Source: Stereocaulon alpinum (lineage: Eukaryota > Ascomycota > Lecanoromycetes > Lecanorales > Stereocaulaceae). Taken from it: 64,000 bases of DNA. Both the position numbers and the translations under genes were made by a program. Location of the stretch: positions 124,001 through 188,000 of the forward strand of contig JAEUBA010000023.1 of NCBI GenBank assembly GCA_018257865.1, written 5' to 3'. Within the stretch, counting starts at the first letter, position 1; every line of letters begins with the position of its first letter. Shown piece after piece: positions 11,696 to 24,541 of the stretch. The notes beneath the pieces are model-generated. The model was given only the letters and a program-made list of their open reading frames with translations. It made no database searches and was not told the DNA's origin.

Positions 11696-13138
11696 TGCTC
11701 ACTGCTCATTAGGAAGTCTAGTCTTCCGTCGATACAAACACCATCAACAGTGGTAGCCACCCGTTGCCAGACAAGAACGTGAGCGCGAAGTAATAGTATT
11801 CTCGGAGACCATGAAACTCCTCACATTCACACTGAAACTGAAAATAAGTGGGTTTTCAGCAAACAAGCGTCTCTCTTTCAGCGCGTTGATTACAGCAGGA
11901 CGCGACTGGTGCAGGCAAGTGTGATTAGTCATGAAGCCGACCGCCGCTAAGGTAAGATATCCTCGGCAAAGAAGCCGAGCCCGGCTACACCAGCAACAGA
12001 ACGCCTTGAGCACATTGCTTGAGGAGTGGTACGGTGGAAGGGTCAAGAGGACCAATTTGAACGCAGCCGATGCATTGTAGACCTGTCATACGTATCATGA
12101 AATTAACAAGCTTATGCCGTAAATTTTGCTTTCGCATCGCATTCCCCATTGCCGTCGATTGGGGAAGCGTGATGGGACAGAAGCTTGATTGCTCGGACCT
12201 TCACACAACAATGTAGAACTATTGCCTATTTAGTGGTCACTCTTCGTCCTCATACGTCTTGGCTATTAGTGCGTCGTGGATGCAGGTAGATAGTAAGCTA
12301 GATAGGCAATCTTGGCAGTGTTCAATGAGCAACAGTCGCTTCGGCTACAGAAAGCGCAATTAATACCGTAAAGTGGGAGGGGAATTAAACTCTCAATTTT
12401 TTGTTCAAGATAGGCTGTCCATTGACACGGGAGACATATACGCTATGGTGACGACAACGCGATAGTTGAAAGCGTGCCTTGGGGAGGCGAATAGTTGCCA
12501 GCAAGACCCCTGCAAATGCGACCGTTTCTCTGATATCAGCCACACAGCATTATTTTCGTCAGTGCAGGCTACTAGTAACGGGTGGTGACGGCGCCAGATG
12601 CCTAAAGATTGGCCGACAAGATTCCCGTCGGCAGATCTCTGGATTTCATGGCAACGGTAAGGGTGTCAAGTTATGCCATTTTGATGATATCTATAGTCTG
12701 CTCATTTTAAAGCTTTGGTCAAATAGGCCCTGTTTTGTTATCAGCGGCTGTCAGAGGTTCGAGTTTCAGAAGTGGCCTGCTGGACGTTAGACGTGAAATA
12801 GGCTTGCTCCAATTTTCATTGGAGCTGGGCCGCCGCCTCTCGGCCAAGCAGTCACCCTCCACCTCACCAAATACCTTCCCAACTGCCACACCAACGCCAA
12901 CTGGTACCTTTCACTCCCTACCCGACTCACCGCGACATCATTAACGAGTTCTAACTCACGCGACTAATCCTCACTCAGTCTCATCTAGTCATCTGTGATT
13001 GTTAAGCCCATTGTGCGATAGCTAGTCCCGGAGCCGCATCCTCCACCCTCCACCCTCGACCTTAAACCCTGTCCTTTTTGCTTAACGCTTTTGGTACCAA
13101 GGGTCGGAGGCCCAAAGTCCAACAGTGACGCCGGATTG
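11696..13138. promoter_or_regulatory. divergent intergenic region between TERT and the Rho GEF gene
   Basis: About 1.4 kb separates the two divergent genes, so it should hold both promoters. The 300 bases before the GEF start are pyrimidine-rich (CACC, CTCC and CCTC runs), as is common in fungal 5' leaders. A 103-codon minus-strand frame at 11744-12055 lacks any motif and I do not call it. Confidence 0.45.
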
Positions 13139-13201
13139 ATGCCTTGTGTTCCAGGTTCAGTATGTCCTCCCTCGAAGTGGACCACAACCACTACACCTTA
13201 G
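13139..13201 (+). other. upstream ORF overlapping the GEF start codon
   Basis: An ATG at 13139, 23 bases before the GEF start, opens a 20-codon frame in a different register that ends in TAG at 13199-13201, past the main ATG. Its -3 base is T (poor context), while the main ATG has A at -3. Ribosomes reaching the main start would therefore need leaky scanning, which suggests translational damping if the leader includes this ATG. Confidence 0.5.
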
Positions 13202-16200
13202 ATCGAGGGGACAACTCCCAGGAACCCTCTCCTCCCTCCGGGTACAGCCCCACCGCAAGGACTGTCACTTCGTCACTTGTTCCAAACGACAGCTCTATGT
13301 CAACTCTCCCTGCATACATCTACGCACAACCTCCTGGTAAACGATCGAAGATAGCTGCCCGGTTCGAACAGAACGCTACTAGCGCTCGTGCCAACGGTCT
13401 AGCCAGAGACGAATCCCCAGACCCACATGACTTCTACAGGCGTCCTTTTCAGAAAGAAGATTACAAGACAACGTCAGTGAGGAGACCTGACGGGTTCAAC
13501 AGGCCCGATCATTGGGACGGCGGCATGGTGGGGTCCGTGCATCAAACCAAAGTCGTGCCCGTATCCACAAGAGTAAATCCTCGCTACAACTCTACGCCTA
13601 CGGACCGTTCTCCGTTGAGTGGCGCAAAGTCAAGCCCTACACTCTCCAAAACAGCTAGGAATCGCCAAACGTCGTTGAAGGACCTTGTCGACAAGTTCAA
13701 TCAGAACCCTGACGAAGCTCTACCGTTGCCAAAGAGGTCCGATTCAAGGTCACCTTCAGCGAGCCCTGGAGGCCATAATGCATCAAGAGCCCGCACCTCG
13801 TCCCTTTCCAACCGCCAGGGGAATGGCTTCGCGACTAAGGTGCCAGTTGCAGTACCAGCCCAAGCAACAGAGACGTCAAGAACGTACCGACGTGGGGAAG
13901 GGACAAATGAGGGCAAAGATACCAGTCCAAGATCGAGAAGGCTCCAGCGAAGTCAGCGGGCGGATCACATCGATTCCAGGCCGTACGCGTCTCAGTCTAC
14001 AACAAACCTGTCAGATACCCGCCTACAGAGGCCTCTGTTTGGAGAGATTGTGGCAATGAGTCCCAGTCAGCTCGACCTAGGCCATGGAATTCCCTCTAAC
14101 ACTCGTCGGCGAAGAGGTTCTGAAGGCAGCATGCACAGTCCGAATCCCATGTTTCCCCAAGAGCGAGGTCAACCAGAGGTCTCGCCTTCATCACCTGCGG
14201 CGTGGTACTTGGGTGTAACTCCAACATTGGAAGAAATCAAGACGGAGAAGTCTATACCAGAATTGCCGCCGAATATGCATCGCAGGACCAGAAGTGACTT
14301 TACGGGCGCACCCGCCAGACCTCCAACTTCCAGATTCCATGGCACAAACCTCTCTCCACCGCGAAATCTTCCCTCGACTCCTAGCTCTGCCAATAGCTCA
14401 AAGCGTAACTCTCAGTCTCGCATACCTATCAGTACTCGACGCATGAGCGCCACATCCGACTCTGGCAATTCTACGCAATCGACTCGTGCAAACTCAGCAC
14501 TCGGACGAGCAAAGATCAAACCACCAACACGAATAGCTGCCCCCCCATCACAGCATGTGAAGTATCCAAGGAGCCCGCCGCAGCATTCGAGATCTAGTAC
14601 TCCGCAGAAATCGCCACACCGAAGTGACTTTGGTTTGGCGACACAGCGTACTTCGCCTAGCCCCCACCTTAAAGCCTACATATCAATTCCAATGCCCAAG
14701 AAATCTCCTCCGTTACGTAGCTCGAAACCTCGACAACCGGTCTCGAATGCATCGACGTCAGCATCGCGCGCACGTGTCGTTGAGCGGTTCTCCGGCCATG
14801 CAGCTGGCAATGCGAAGAGCACACGAGAAAGGAAACCCCATAAACCACCGGAACTTGCTGGTGTAGACTTCGCAGCGAGAAGAGAGAAGATTCAAAAAGC
14901 CGTTACACAGACTGTCAAAGAGAATGAGAGATTAGACGAACAGCGGAGGGCATCCATGGCTCTAGGAAATCAAGCTTTAGAAGTGTCAGCTACTTCCAAC
15001 GAACATAGTGGATCCCAAAGTCAGGAAGAACTTCCCAGTAAACCACTAGACGTCTGTGAAGGTGACGCTCAACACGTCGAGAAGGATGAACTCCACAACA
15101 TAAAAGAGGAGGCACCACGATCGGAGCGCGAATTAACGATCAATACTGGTCATCTGTCCGAAAGATCAGTTTTAGACTTGAGCATGGAAGATTCACCCAC
15201 GCTTGGCATGTTCAATCGATTCACAACAAACCCGGGCCGCATCCAAAATAGCTGTGTCACCACCCCCTCAGACGTCGAACCTAGTTCCGCGATCACCGCC
15301 GGCACGTCCGGTTCTGTTGACACTTTTTTCGACGACGAACCTCAAGATAATTCATTAGACAGTTCTCGCAATCATTCTTATGAGCATCAAACCTTACTAA
15401 ATCATATCATGACGATGCGTGATTCGAGTCCCAGCCCTGAAGGGGATCGAAGGCCGGCCACGGCAGAAGGCTCAGCTTCTGAGCACGACGATGGGGAGTC
15501 TATACAGATCATGCTTGGGGAGTCGCCTGTGCTTGAGAAAGCTCCTTCCAAGGAGCAACTTGAAGCAAAGTTGACGGATTCTCAATCAGGCGAGGGCCAA
15601 GATAGTCGGTGGAGCATGAGTTCTTGGACGTCTTCCACAAGGTCCAGGGACGAGCGAGATACACCCATGGAACGGATCGATGAGCACTCTCCTCCACCCC
15701 CAGAGCAACCAGGTCATCTATCTGTCTCTACTTTAGGCAGCCAGCAAACCCCGCAACCTTGGTCTCCCGCTTCCTTCGCCTCGCCCCAGACCGCTCGTAC
15801 CACCATGGACAGTGACGCGTATAGCACCATCAACCGTGTCTTGGATCACTACCATGACCCGAGCCTTGTCAGCCCGCAGGCATTGCAGGACTTGCAACAA
15901 CAAATAATCAACCAATCCCCGGATTTAGCTCGTCAGGGAGGTTGGGATCCAAAAAAAGTAACTCAGCTGTTCCTCCAAGAACTTGCCAGGGTGAGGGGCA
16001 TGCAAGCAAGTACAACGTTGGACAGTTCTAGCCTCCAACATCAGCCGCGAACGAATTCTATGAAAGTGCCCGAGGTCCCCGAAAAAGAAATCCGTGAGGA
16101 TCATGACGAGAAAATGGTGGAACAAATAGAACATGACTACGACGAGCTTACACCCCCAGCTACATCCCTTGGTGTTGATGAAGGTGACTTGAGGCCTGCA

Positions 16201-19200
16201 AGAGCAAGTCTGAATCGGTTAGAGGACTGGGACATGTCGCCATCGTTGGGAGGACTCGAATTGCAAGCAGAAAGCCTTGATAGCCCGGCCGGAGAAGAGA
16301 AGCCGGTTTTACCCCCAAAGAATTGGACTTCTCTAAAGAGGGAAGTCTATGATTCCTCAGTATCAATGGAAGGCCAGGCTAGGCAAGATATCACTGACTC
16401 TGGCCCACGATTACCTCCAATCGATGGACTTGGTATCGAAATCAACATCATGGGGCCTCAAAGAACAGACTCGCCTATGATGCAGCCACCTCCACTACCC
16501 GTTTATTCACCACCCCCTCCTCCATCAGTCGAGCTTTCAACTCCGATTAGACCACGCTCGCCGCCTTCACCGAGCTTGTATAGCAAGCACGTTGCGTCAA
16601 GCATTTATCCTACTAACCCTCCTACTGATGTGCCTGTGCCGCCTATCCCCAGCAACGACTATCCTCAGCCAAGATCGGTCGCTTCGTCTATCCAGCCGTC
16701 TGGTTCGTCTATGATCTCTCAAGATCGACCAAGCGTGGATGGACCATCAACAGAGGAAACGACGAAGAACACCTCGCCGTCACCTGATCAAAAGCGTTTG
16801 ACTAGACGGCGATACGTCATTCAGGAGATCGTGGATACAGAACACACTTTTGGTCAAGACATGAAGGTCGTCGATGACATATACAAAGGTACCTCGAACG
16901 TCATAATCATATCCGCAAAAGACGTGAAGACCCTGTTCGGCAATTCGAACGACATTGTTGCATTCTCGACACTGTTCCTTGATGCTCTGAAACAAGCTTC
17001 CAGATCGGTATACGTATTGCCAAAGTCGAAGCGATGGAGAAACAATCGCGTAAGCAACGCGACATCTTACAGCGGCAATACTGATGACCAGTCGTCGATC
17101 AATGGAGCGGAACTCAATGACGAGGAGAAGGATCGCAAGACCACGATTGGAGAAGCCTTTGGTCATCATATGGCCAGATTGGACAAAGTATATACGGAAT
17201 ATCTCAGGAACATGAAAACGGCTCTTGAAAGGCTTGCAGTCCTGCAAGAAGACCCTAAAGTCCAAATCTGGTTGAAGGAATGCCGAGCATATGCTCACGA
17301 TCTGACATCTGCATGGGATCTCCATGCCTTACTGATCAAGCCATTCCAACGGGTCACCAAATTTCCGCTACTTTTAAAAGAGCTAGTGGAGGTAACGCCT
17401 GAAAACCATCCTGACTTCACGGCCTTGGAAATTGCACACCGAGAGATGAAGAGCATCATGAATAGGATGAATGAGATGGGGCCACAGCCGGACATCTCGC
17501 AACAAATCTCCCAACCCGGACGCAAGCGCAAGGAATCCGAAAGCAGGCCAAGACTTTTCACCCGACAAGTCAAATCGCGAGCGGAGAAATCGAAACTACT
17601 TGGAACTTCTGCTGCGATGGAGGACAAAGCGTATTCTGCAGTCTCGGAAAGGTTCGGCTCGCATTTTTTCCAGCTTCAAGTCGTTATGAGGGACGTAGAG
17701 ATGTACACAACCGACGTACAGACATACATGAATAAGTTCTGCGAGCTCGCATTAGCCATGGAGGGACATGTTGAGATAGGGCCGCCATCGAGTTATCCTG
17801 AAGTGGAGAGCAAATGGCACAAATTCAGGATGTCCACAAGGGAGATGTCAATGACGGCGCTAACAGATCATGTAAGTCTTCGCCCTCAAAAACACATCTA
17901 GACATAAGCTGACCCGGATCAGGTTGCCGCTGTCCGTAAAAATGTCATCGAGCCCATGAATGCGCTGTTAAGAATGCACGAGACCCCGCAGAAAATGATG
18001 CACAAACGTAACAAGCGAGTCGCCGACTACAATCGTCTCAAATCCTTTAGAGAGCGGGGAGATAAGCCGGACAGGAAGACTCTCGAGCAAGGCGAGCATT
18101 TCCAATTGCTGAATGAGGTCCTCAAAGATGAATTACCGAAACTATTCGCTTTGACCGCCAAGCTGGTCGAAGCTTGCCTTAATAGTTTTGTTCAGCTACA
18201 GCTTCAGTGGCAGGTTATCTGGCGAAGGAAATTGAGCCAGGCTCTTGACGATCAGAAGACTCCTGGCAGTGTTCAAGAGATCCAAGACGCCTTTGCGGGA
18301 GACTTCAAATTCGTCGAGGCTTCGGTTCTGTCTCTAGGCATATGCAATGGCTCCATGCTCGGCGAAATCATCAACCAGATCCCCATCTCCGCTTCGGGGT
18401 CAATGACTCTCAATGGCGATGACAGTAGTATGCTAAGCCATGGCCCGTCTTCTGAATCCAGACGACGCACCCTCTCTGTCAGCAGTGAACAGTCCCCTGT
18501 TCTGCCCCCACCTGATTTCGGAGGGCGAGGTAGCGGCAGCTTCTTCAATATTGGGGACGCAACACAACAATCCACTGGTGGTATCTTCGTGGAACCTAAT
18601 CGCCGTTTGCGGGCGAGCTCTACCCTTTCTGGTCACAGCCCACGAACTCCAGAGGTTCCTGGCAGCTATCCTTACTTCTCCAACAACACAACTCCTGTAA
18701 ATTCGATCTCCGGACGCCCGTCAACTGCGAATCCTCGAACGTTCACTGAGCCTCTACCATCTCCATCCCGTCCAAGTATCGAAACACCTAGCCTGAGTCG
18801 ACCGAGCGAAGAGTCCGTACGCGGTCGCCTCCTCGGATCTACTTATCCTCGGATCGATCCTCAGGCTCGTGCTGGTTCTCCATCCCAACGATACTCAGGC
18901 TTTTTCTCTTCTGCGATGCCAATGTCAGACTCGCCGCGCACAGCGTCGCCGGCAGCAGGGCAGGCGCATAGAGATTTCAACATCATATTCCTAGCAGCCA
19001 GTGTATACGAGTTCAATATTGATCGACAAAGGAGGGAAGCTGGATATCCTTATCTGACCTATGTTGCTGGAGAGGTGAGTTTTTGCATAAGCAATTCATG
19101 ACTACGCTAGGATCAAAGCTGACAAATCCTATAGATTTTCGATGTAATTGGTGAAAAAGGCGAGCTTTGGCTTGCAAAGAACCAAGATGACTCGAGCAAT

Positions 19201-19248
19201 GAAGTCGGTTGGATATGGAACAAACATTTTGTCAAGTTGGCGTCTTGA
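13162..19248 (+). CDS. Rho guanine nucleotide exchange factor, DH-BAR-SH3 (Tuba/DNMBP-like)
   Basis: Three exons: 13162-17871, 17923-19074 and 19135-19248. The introns are 51 and 60 bp, and the product is 1,991 residues. Residues 1 to about 1200 are Ser/Pro/Arg-rich and disordered, with proline runs near 1115 and 1145. A DH domain spans roughly 1210-1440, with the hallmark helix LLIKPFQRVTKFPLLLKELV near 1390. A BAR-like coiled helical region follows at about 1480-1720 (NRLKSFRERGDKPDRKTLE). After a Ser/Thr/Pro linker, a C-terminal SH3-like domain (AASVYEFN ... GWIWNKHFVKL, about 1930-1990) is completed only by the short third exon. The DH domain should load GTP onto a Rho-family GTPase such as Cdc42, and the BAR part would target curved membrane at growth or septation sites. 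No PH domain follows the DH domain, as in Tuba. Stopping at the intron after exon 2 would remove the SH3 core. Confidence 0.93.
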
Positions 19249-20476
19249 CCCCTTCGCACCCTCTGCGCTAAATAAACACCACAATCTTGATCAACTCCCT
19301 CGGTCACACTCAGATTTCCTGGTCCAAACTTATCCGGTCGATTGCCATATCGTCCTCATACGAACCCATCATGCCGGCGTATTAATATTTTCTTACAAGG
19401 TCCAAGCAGTGGTATAATAATACTAAAATTCGGTGATGTACTCTACAAGTCAGATTCAGTCTACGAGCAAGCGAGCGCTTTCCTTTGTTATCGCATTACC
19501 GGGAGTTGCCACGAGGGCTACGCAGGCTACGAGCAATGGGCGCTGGTCTAGCGTGCGATCATGTCATCGTGTTTTATGTGTTGGGACGGGGCGCCAAACA
19601 CATGTAGCATAAATACCGGTCTTCATTCTAGAGTGACTGGTCGTCCTTACGGAGCGTGGGAGGGGCAGAAAGCAGCTCTCCCATTGCTTCAACTGAGGAA
19701 GACAAGTAAGAATGCACAGTTGCATTTCATCATAATAGCAGTCGGTTCATAGCTTTAAAATTCTTTCAGAGTATTGACCTCATGCATGTGCGAGTGGTCC
19801 GGATATCAGTTGCCCAATTGGATGACAGGGTGTTGGATCGTTACGACAGTACCCACTAATGCGCATAAGCGGTGGCGGCGGGGCTTTTCCGCACGGATGC
19901 TCGCCGATCTGCAGGAAACGATGAAGGATTGCCGGTGTTGGGAGGAGGATAAGAATGAGGTGATAGGTCGGATAAGTGGACAGGTGCGGTGGTGCACAAA
20001 CCATAAGAGTGATCTTCAGTCGGAAGGAATGACACCTGCAGCGATATGCCTTTCCGGGGATCGGCTTTTGCTTGGAATGGGAAAGATGAGGGGGTCTATG
20101 GGGTCCATTGGGTCTATTGGGGTCTATCCGTTCTTCGTCACCCTAAGAATCCCCTGGGAGCCAACCCGGGGACTAACGTGTAGTGGCGATAGTGTGAGGC
20201 TATTCTGGAGCTTGGGGAGCCCAGGGGAGTGGTAATGCGGGTGACCCAATGATTCGTAATAGAAGCGCCTTCCAGTGGGACGATCAGCGGCGGGCCCGAA
20301 GAATCAAAAGCCATGTTCCAATTGCTCTAGGCTTGGCCCGGCTTGCGCAACGTCAATTCTCTCTCTCCTCCACTTACACAACACAACGCTCCATTCATCA
20401 TACATCATACTACCCTACATTTGCATATTCTCATCTCTCAATTCGGATCAAACTTGACTGCCAACATTTGCCGTCT
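19249..20476. other. intergenic region upstream of velB
   Basis: With the repeat and leader that follow, about 1.5 kb separates the GEF from VelB. I see only chance frames here. A small cluster of GGGTCTAT/GGGTCCATT repeats lies near 20092-20128, and an inverted 9-bp TCCCCTGGG pair near 20150 and 20220 could form a stem. Confidence 0.4.
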
Positions 20477-20534
20477 TGACATTGTGACATTTCGACATTT
20501 GACATTTGACATTTGACATTTGACATTTGACATT
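20477..20534 (+). repeat. tandem heptamer repeat (GACATTT)n
   Basis: Bases 20494-20534 are nearly six perfect copies of GACATTT. Degenerate units (TTGACATTG, TGACATTTC) precede them from 20477. The array sits about 290 bp upstream of the velB start codon, within the likely promoter or 5' leader. Confidence 0.9.
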
Positions 20535-20821
20535 AAATCGACACACGCACATATCCCCCTTCAATGCTACTCTATAAATGTTTTGCATCCAGCTACAGCT
20601 TCGAGTAAGCCCCGCAGCCTCTTAAAAGTCTATTCATACAGCAGGGTCGCACATACTTCCCCACGCCTCTTTCGCTTGGCTGCTCAATTCTTCTCAAGGC
20701 AAAAGGCAACCTTGTTAAAATCAAACCAGGATCCTCTATCCCACAGCTATTGCCTTGTTCTGGCTAGACTGCCCGTTCTCCACCAGGCGAACGGTACCCC
20801 CCGCCAAACTATCTTCCTCCC

Positions 20822-22349
20822 ATGGCGATGTCTCTAGCACCACAACGCCAGACCCCCCTCCCTCCACCACCTCTCACCATGAACTCACCACCACCACCAA
20901 TGGATGTCAGTGCCCTCGTCGGCGAGAGCAATGGAGTCTCCTATCCTACTCCCTCCTCGACATCTGCCGCTCGACCTAATCTTAGTCTTCCCTCAACCAA
21001 TGCCGCGCCTCCAGAACCGACCTCGATAAGTTCTATGGATCGTGGCCGGATATATAGGTACAAGACACTCCCACAGCTCGAATGTGAATATAGAAGCTAA
21101 GGATCCCGTAGCCTCGATGTCGTACAACAACCAGTCAGAGCCCGTATGTGTGGATTTGGCGACAAGGTGCGTGAGGGTCCATGGAAGTTACAGTCCAGCC
21201 ATTGAGCCAAGACCGGCTACCGACGGACACAATCTGCTAAACCATGGGGACTCACAGGACAGACGGCCGATTACCCCTCCACCGTGCATTCGGCTCGTCG
21301 TCAAGGACGCCAACACGCAGGAAGAGCTCGAGATCAAGTCAGTATCCTCCCAATTCTCCCCAAAATATAAAAAGAGTCCTTGGTAGCCTAGGAACCTTAT
21401 CGTCTGTTCGCACGGTCACTGATAACAATTCCTCATAGTGACATCGATACCTCCTACTTCGTCCTCACCGTAGATCTCTGGCAACAAGATTATGCAAAAG
21501 AGGTCAACCTAGTCCGACACTCTGCAACTTCTCCCTCCATCTCTGCCGCAACCAACACCTCATATCCTCCGCCAAATGACGAAGTCCGCACAGCTGCTGG
21601 CTATGCCACCACACCTCAAGAGCAAGCCCGATTTCCCCAGGCGTACAATGAGCAGGATCTACAACAAGCAAGGATGAACATGAATGCGTACGAGCAGGTA
21701 AGGCTCGAGCAAGCGACTCGTGGATACCATCAACACCAGTATTCCCAACCGTCGCAGTCGCTTCCACCTCCACCTGTACCCTCTCAAGGCCCGCAGCAAG
21801 GCTACTACTCCACCCCAACAGCCACCCCAGTAACACCTACAGCCTATCAGCAGCAACTTGCACAGGGCCAAGGCCCATTACTCTCTCCTTCAGGCTCCTG
21901 CGACCCTCGTTCCCACCCAAGTGGAATGTTCACCCGGAATCTGATAGGAAGCCTTTGCGTCAGCGCTTTCAAGCTGACCGACCCGGATAATCAAATGGGC
22001 GTCTGGTTCATATTGCAGGATCTTAGTGTCAGGACTGAAGGCTCTTTCCGGTGATTGACTCCTCAAGTCCATACCAAGCACCAACTGACTAAGTTTTAGA
22101 TTGAAGATGAACTTTGTCAACGTCGGGTCACCCACCGCCGCTCAAACCCTGAATACTGCCTCCGCCCCCGTCCTAGCCTCTTGCTTCAGCGACGTCTTCC
22201 ATGTGTTCTCGGCCAAGAAGTTCCCTGGTGTTATCGAGAGCACGCCCTTGAGCAAGTGCTTTGCAACGCAGGGTATCAAGATTCCTATACGCAAGGACGG
22301 AGTAAGAGGAAATGAGAGGAGGCCCGGAGAAGGTGAAGACGATGAGTGA
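20822..22349 (+). CDS. velB: velvet-domain regulator VelB
   Basis: Five exons: 20822-21057, 21112-21166, 21258-21337, 21439-22050 and 22100-22349. The introns are 54, 91, 101 and 49 bp, and the product is 410 residues. The N-terminal 60 residues are Pro/Ser-rich. The velvet domain begins with RIYSLDVVQQPVRARMCGFG and DRRPITPPPCIRLVVKD, continues through DIDTSYFVLTVDLW, is interrupted by a Gln/Pro/Tyr-rich insertion of about 130 residues, and resumes with MFTRNLIGSLCVSAFKL and GVWFILQDLSVRTEG. That split layout is typical of VelB. VelB partners VeA and VosA, enters the nucleus and controls development, spore maturation and secondary metabolism. The C-terminal tail is short and acidic. The 55-bp second exon is easy to miss but carries the core VVQQPVRARMCGFGDK block. 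Confidence 0.96.
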
Positions 22350-23324
22350 TATGGATACACGGAATTCAGAGTCATAAAAGATGTAGGGAAGGTTTTTTGA
22401 CATGAAATATGCTGGGCTGGGAAAATGGGCGGAGTACTGATGGTTGGAGTCAATAGAATGGTGGGATATCTCTGGGCATGATTATTGGGAGGGCACTTTG
22501 TTGTAGGAATCATGGCATAGGGTCACGGGGGTAATAGAGGGATAAAGATTATCGGTATCATATCGGCTATGTTCTCAACAATCTTGATCTTTCGTCAACT
22601 GGGAGTCTAGGAGGCTTTTGTTTCGCATGTGTTCTCACCCAGTTAGTTTCCTAAAATTTGACAACATGCCTCTTCATTCTGGAATTTTCGAAAGTAAAAC
22701 AGCGTCAATTTGACATGTTCGAGGATTGCGTTACATTCTGCATTGTTCTTTTCCTCAGCAGAGACCCCTATCTTTCTAACCAGCAGATCCTCGTCACGAA
22801 ACAAGGGAAAAATACTCAAAAGGCGTCTTTACTCCTCATGACAATGGTTTCTTTGCCGCTCACATCTCTATTGTCCATTGTTTCCACCGTCTACTCCCCG
22901 CTATAAACTCCCTAAATCCCAACTCTTCGCGCGAGAATACCTACGCAGAATCTCGCTATAGTCTTGCACAAAGAACCCACGACGGTATACCTACTCCAAC
23001 CTGGCACCGGCATCAAACGGCTATGAATACCGCCTCTGAAGGAAATGAAACGATTCTAAGGCCTGCTACGTGCGGGTCGGCTATGAGGTGTCATCCGGTA
23101 TTGCTTTGTTTGGGGGGTTTGTATGTTTTTTTTTTCGTTGGGGTTCTTTTTAGGGATACGTTTTGGGATTTGGAGAGGAGGGGTGGAGGGAGGGGGAGGG
23201 GGAGGGGGGGGGATGCGTTTGAGAGGGTGCTTGTGCTTGGGGGTGGGGCTGGGGAAAGGGGGAGGGGGGCTGTTTGAGTTGGCAATAAGTTACTAGGAAC
23301 TGTCAATATCACTTACTTATATTA
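22350..23324. other. intergenic, with G-rich/purine tract
   Basis: No convincing gene is present. From about 23172 to 23275 the plus strand is strongly purine-rich with many runs of three to nine G (GGAGGGGGAGGGGG and similar), a candidate for G-quadruplex or triplex structure. A T8 run precedes it near 23127. Confidence 0.55.
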
Positions 23325-23423
23325 TTCTTCTTCTTCTTCTTCTTCTTCTTCTTCTTCTTCTTCTTCTTCTTCTTCTTCTTCTTCTTCTTCTTCTTCTTCT
23401 TCTTCTTCTTCTTCTTCTTCTTC
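23325..23423 (+). repeat. trinucleotide microsatellite (TTC)33
   Basis: This is an uninterrupted run of 33 TTC units (99 bp); the opposite strand reads (GAA)33. It lies in intergenic DNA, about 50 bp after the G-rich purine tract, so the two together form a strand-asymmetric polypurine/polypyrimidine region. Confidence 0.98.
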
Positions 23424-24541
23424 GCTTTCCTCGCCTCGCCTTACTGAGCATCACTCTCAATGGATATTTTTTCAAGTTCTTTGACGGATGGGATGGGATG
23501 GCATGGGATGGGAGTTGTGCTGTTAGGGGTTTAAAGGGGTAGTTAGGGGAGTGGGCTTAGATGGGTTGGATGGTTTGGATAGTAGAGGTGTCGAGGATGG
23601 GGTGGTGGGATATGTGAGATGTACGGCCAGTACAACGAAAGGGCGGTAATTTTGTTTCATATCGTTAGGTTGCTGGGTAAGGGTTCGAGATATGTGAGGT
23701 GTGCGATACGGGATCTGGATAGCTGTTGTGTAGAGTGGTGTTGGGGGGGATTGGCGATGGATGAGGAGGGGGAGGCTGTGATGGGAGCATATGTGAATTC
23801 GGTTCTTCTTGTTATATCAATATACAGGGTTCCAGGGTAGCGGATTGCGTTGAGAGTACTTCACCGTACGATACGCGTTTTGCGGCGTCGCGGCCAGCCT
23901 ATGGGGCGCTCGGGCGTTTGCTAGGGAGCTAGTAAGGTAGACCTCCGAGCTAGGTAAAGATGACAGCGCCAAGTCCACCTAGAACGGCGTGGAACTTCTC
24001 CCGGAAAGCATCCATGTATCTGTTAGTACTTCGCTTCCTGCAGAGACTCTGCAGGGTGTGCTTGTGACTGGCCAGGCGAATCTGCTAGTGCTCATCAAAA
24101 TGGTATCGTTTCGAGACAATCGGAGTTGACTTTGCATCTCCTTGGTTCTACCCACGGATGGTGGTCCACTGTTAGGAACCAAGTGCGTTATCTGCGAAAC
24201 AACGCATACAGTCCTCGTCGATGTTATCGAGCATTGTCGATCAGGTATGTCCTGTCCCAAGGACGAATGTAGCCATGCCGATCATGGAACCTCGGTGGCA
24301 TTTGGTGGCTTGCGGGGGCCATCCAATGAAAGCCATAGGCTCTGATAAGGTAGCATGAGCGGCTAATATCATCGTAAGCACAAGGCTATCTCTGATTTCT
24401 ACGTCGCAATTCTTTCTTCTCTTCTTATACATCCTGTTTTCCAGTGATATGCAATGTAAAATTTCAATTTTTAACTTGTTCATGTAAGATTCGAGTCTGT
24501 CGATACCGGCAGTGCGTATTCCTACCTTTGTATGAGAGACT
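23424..24541. other. intergenic, nothing recognised
   Basis: About 1.1 kb. The first part has GGGATGGGAT-type short repeats near 23488-23515. The rest is unremarkable. Frames on both strands are short and lack motifs. It should contain the promoter of the CorA-like gene. Confidence 0.4.

Noticed and set aside
11744..12055. 103-codon minus-strand frame upstream of TERT
   Set aside because: Composition is unremarkable, there is no motif, and it lies in the TERT/GEF promoter region; probably chance.
19774..20235. 153-codon plus-strand frame before velB
   Set aside because: Cys/Trp/Gly-rich low-quality translation including short DNA repeats; both strands are open; no family.
23091..23312. Ser/Pro/Leu-rich minus-strand frame
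   Set aside because: It is only the translation of the G-rich purine tract.
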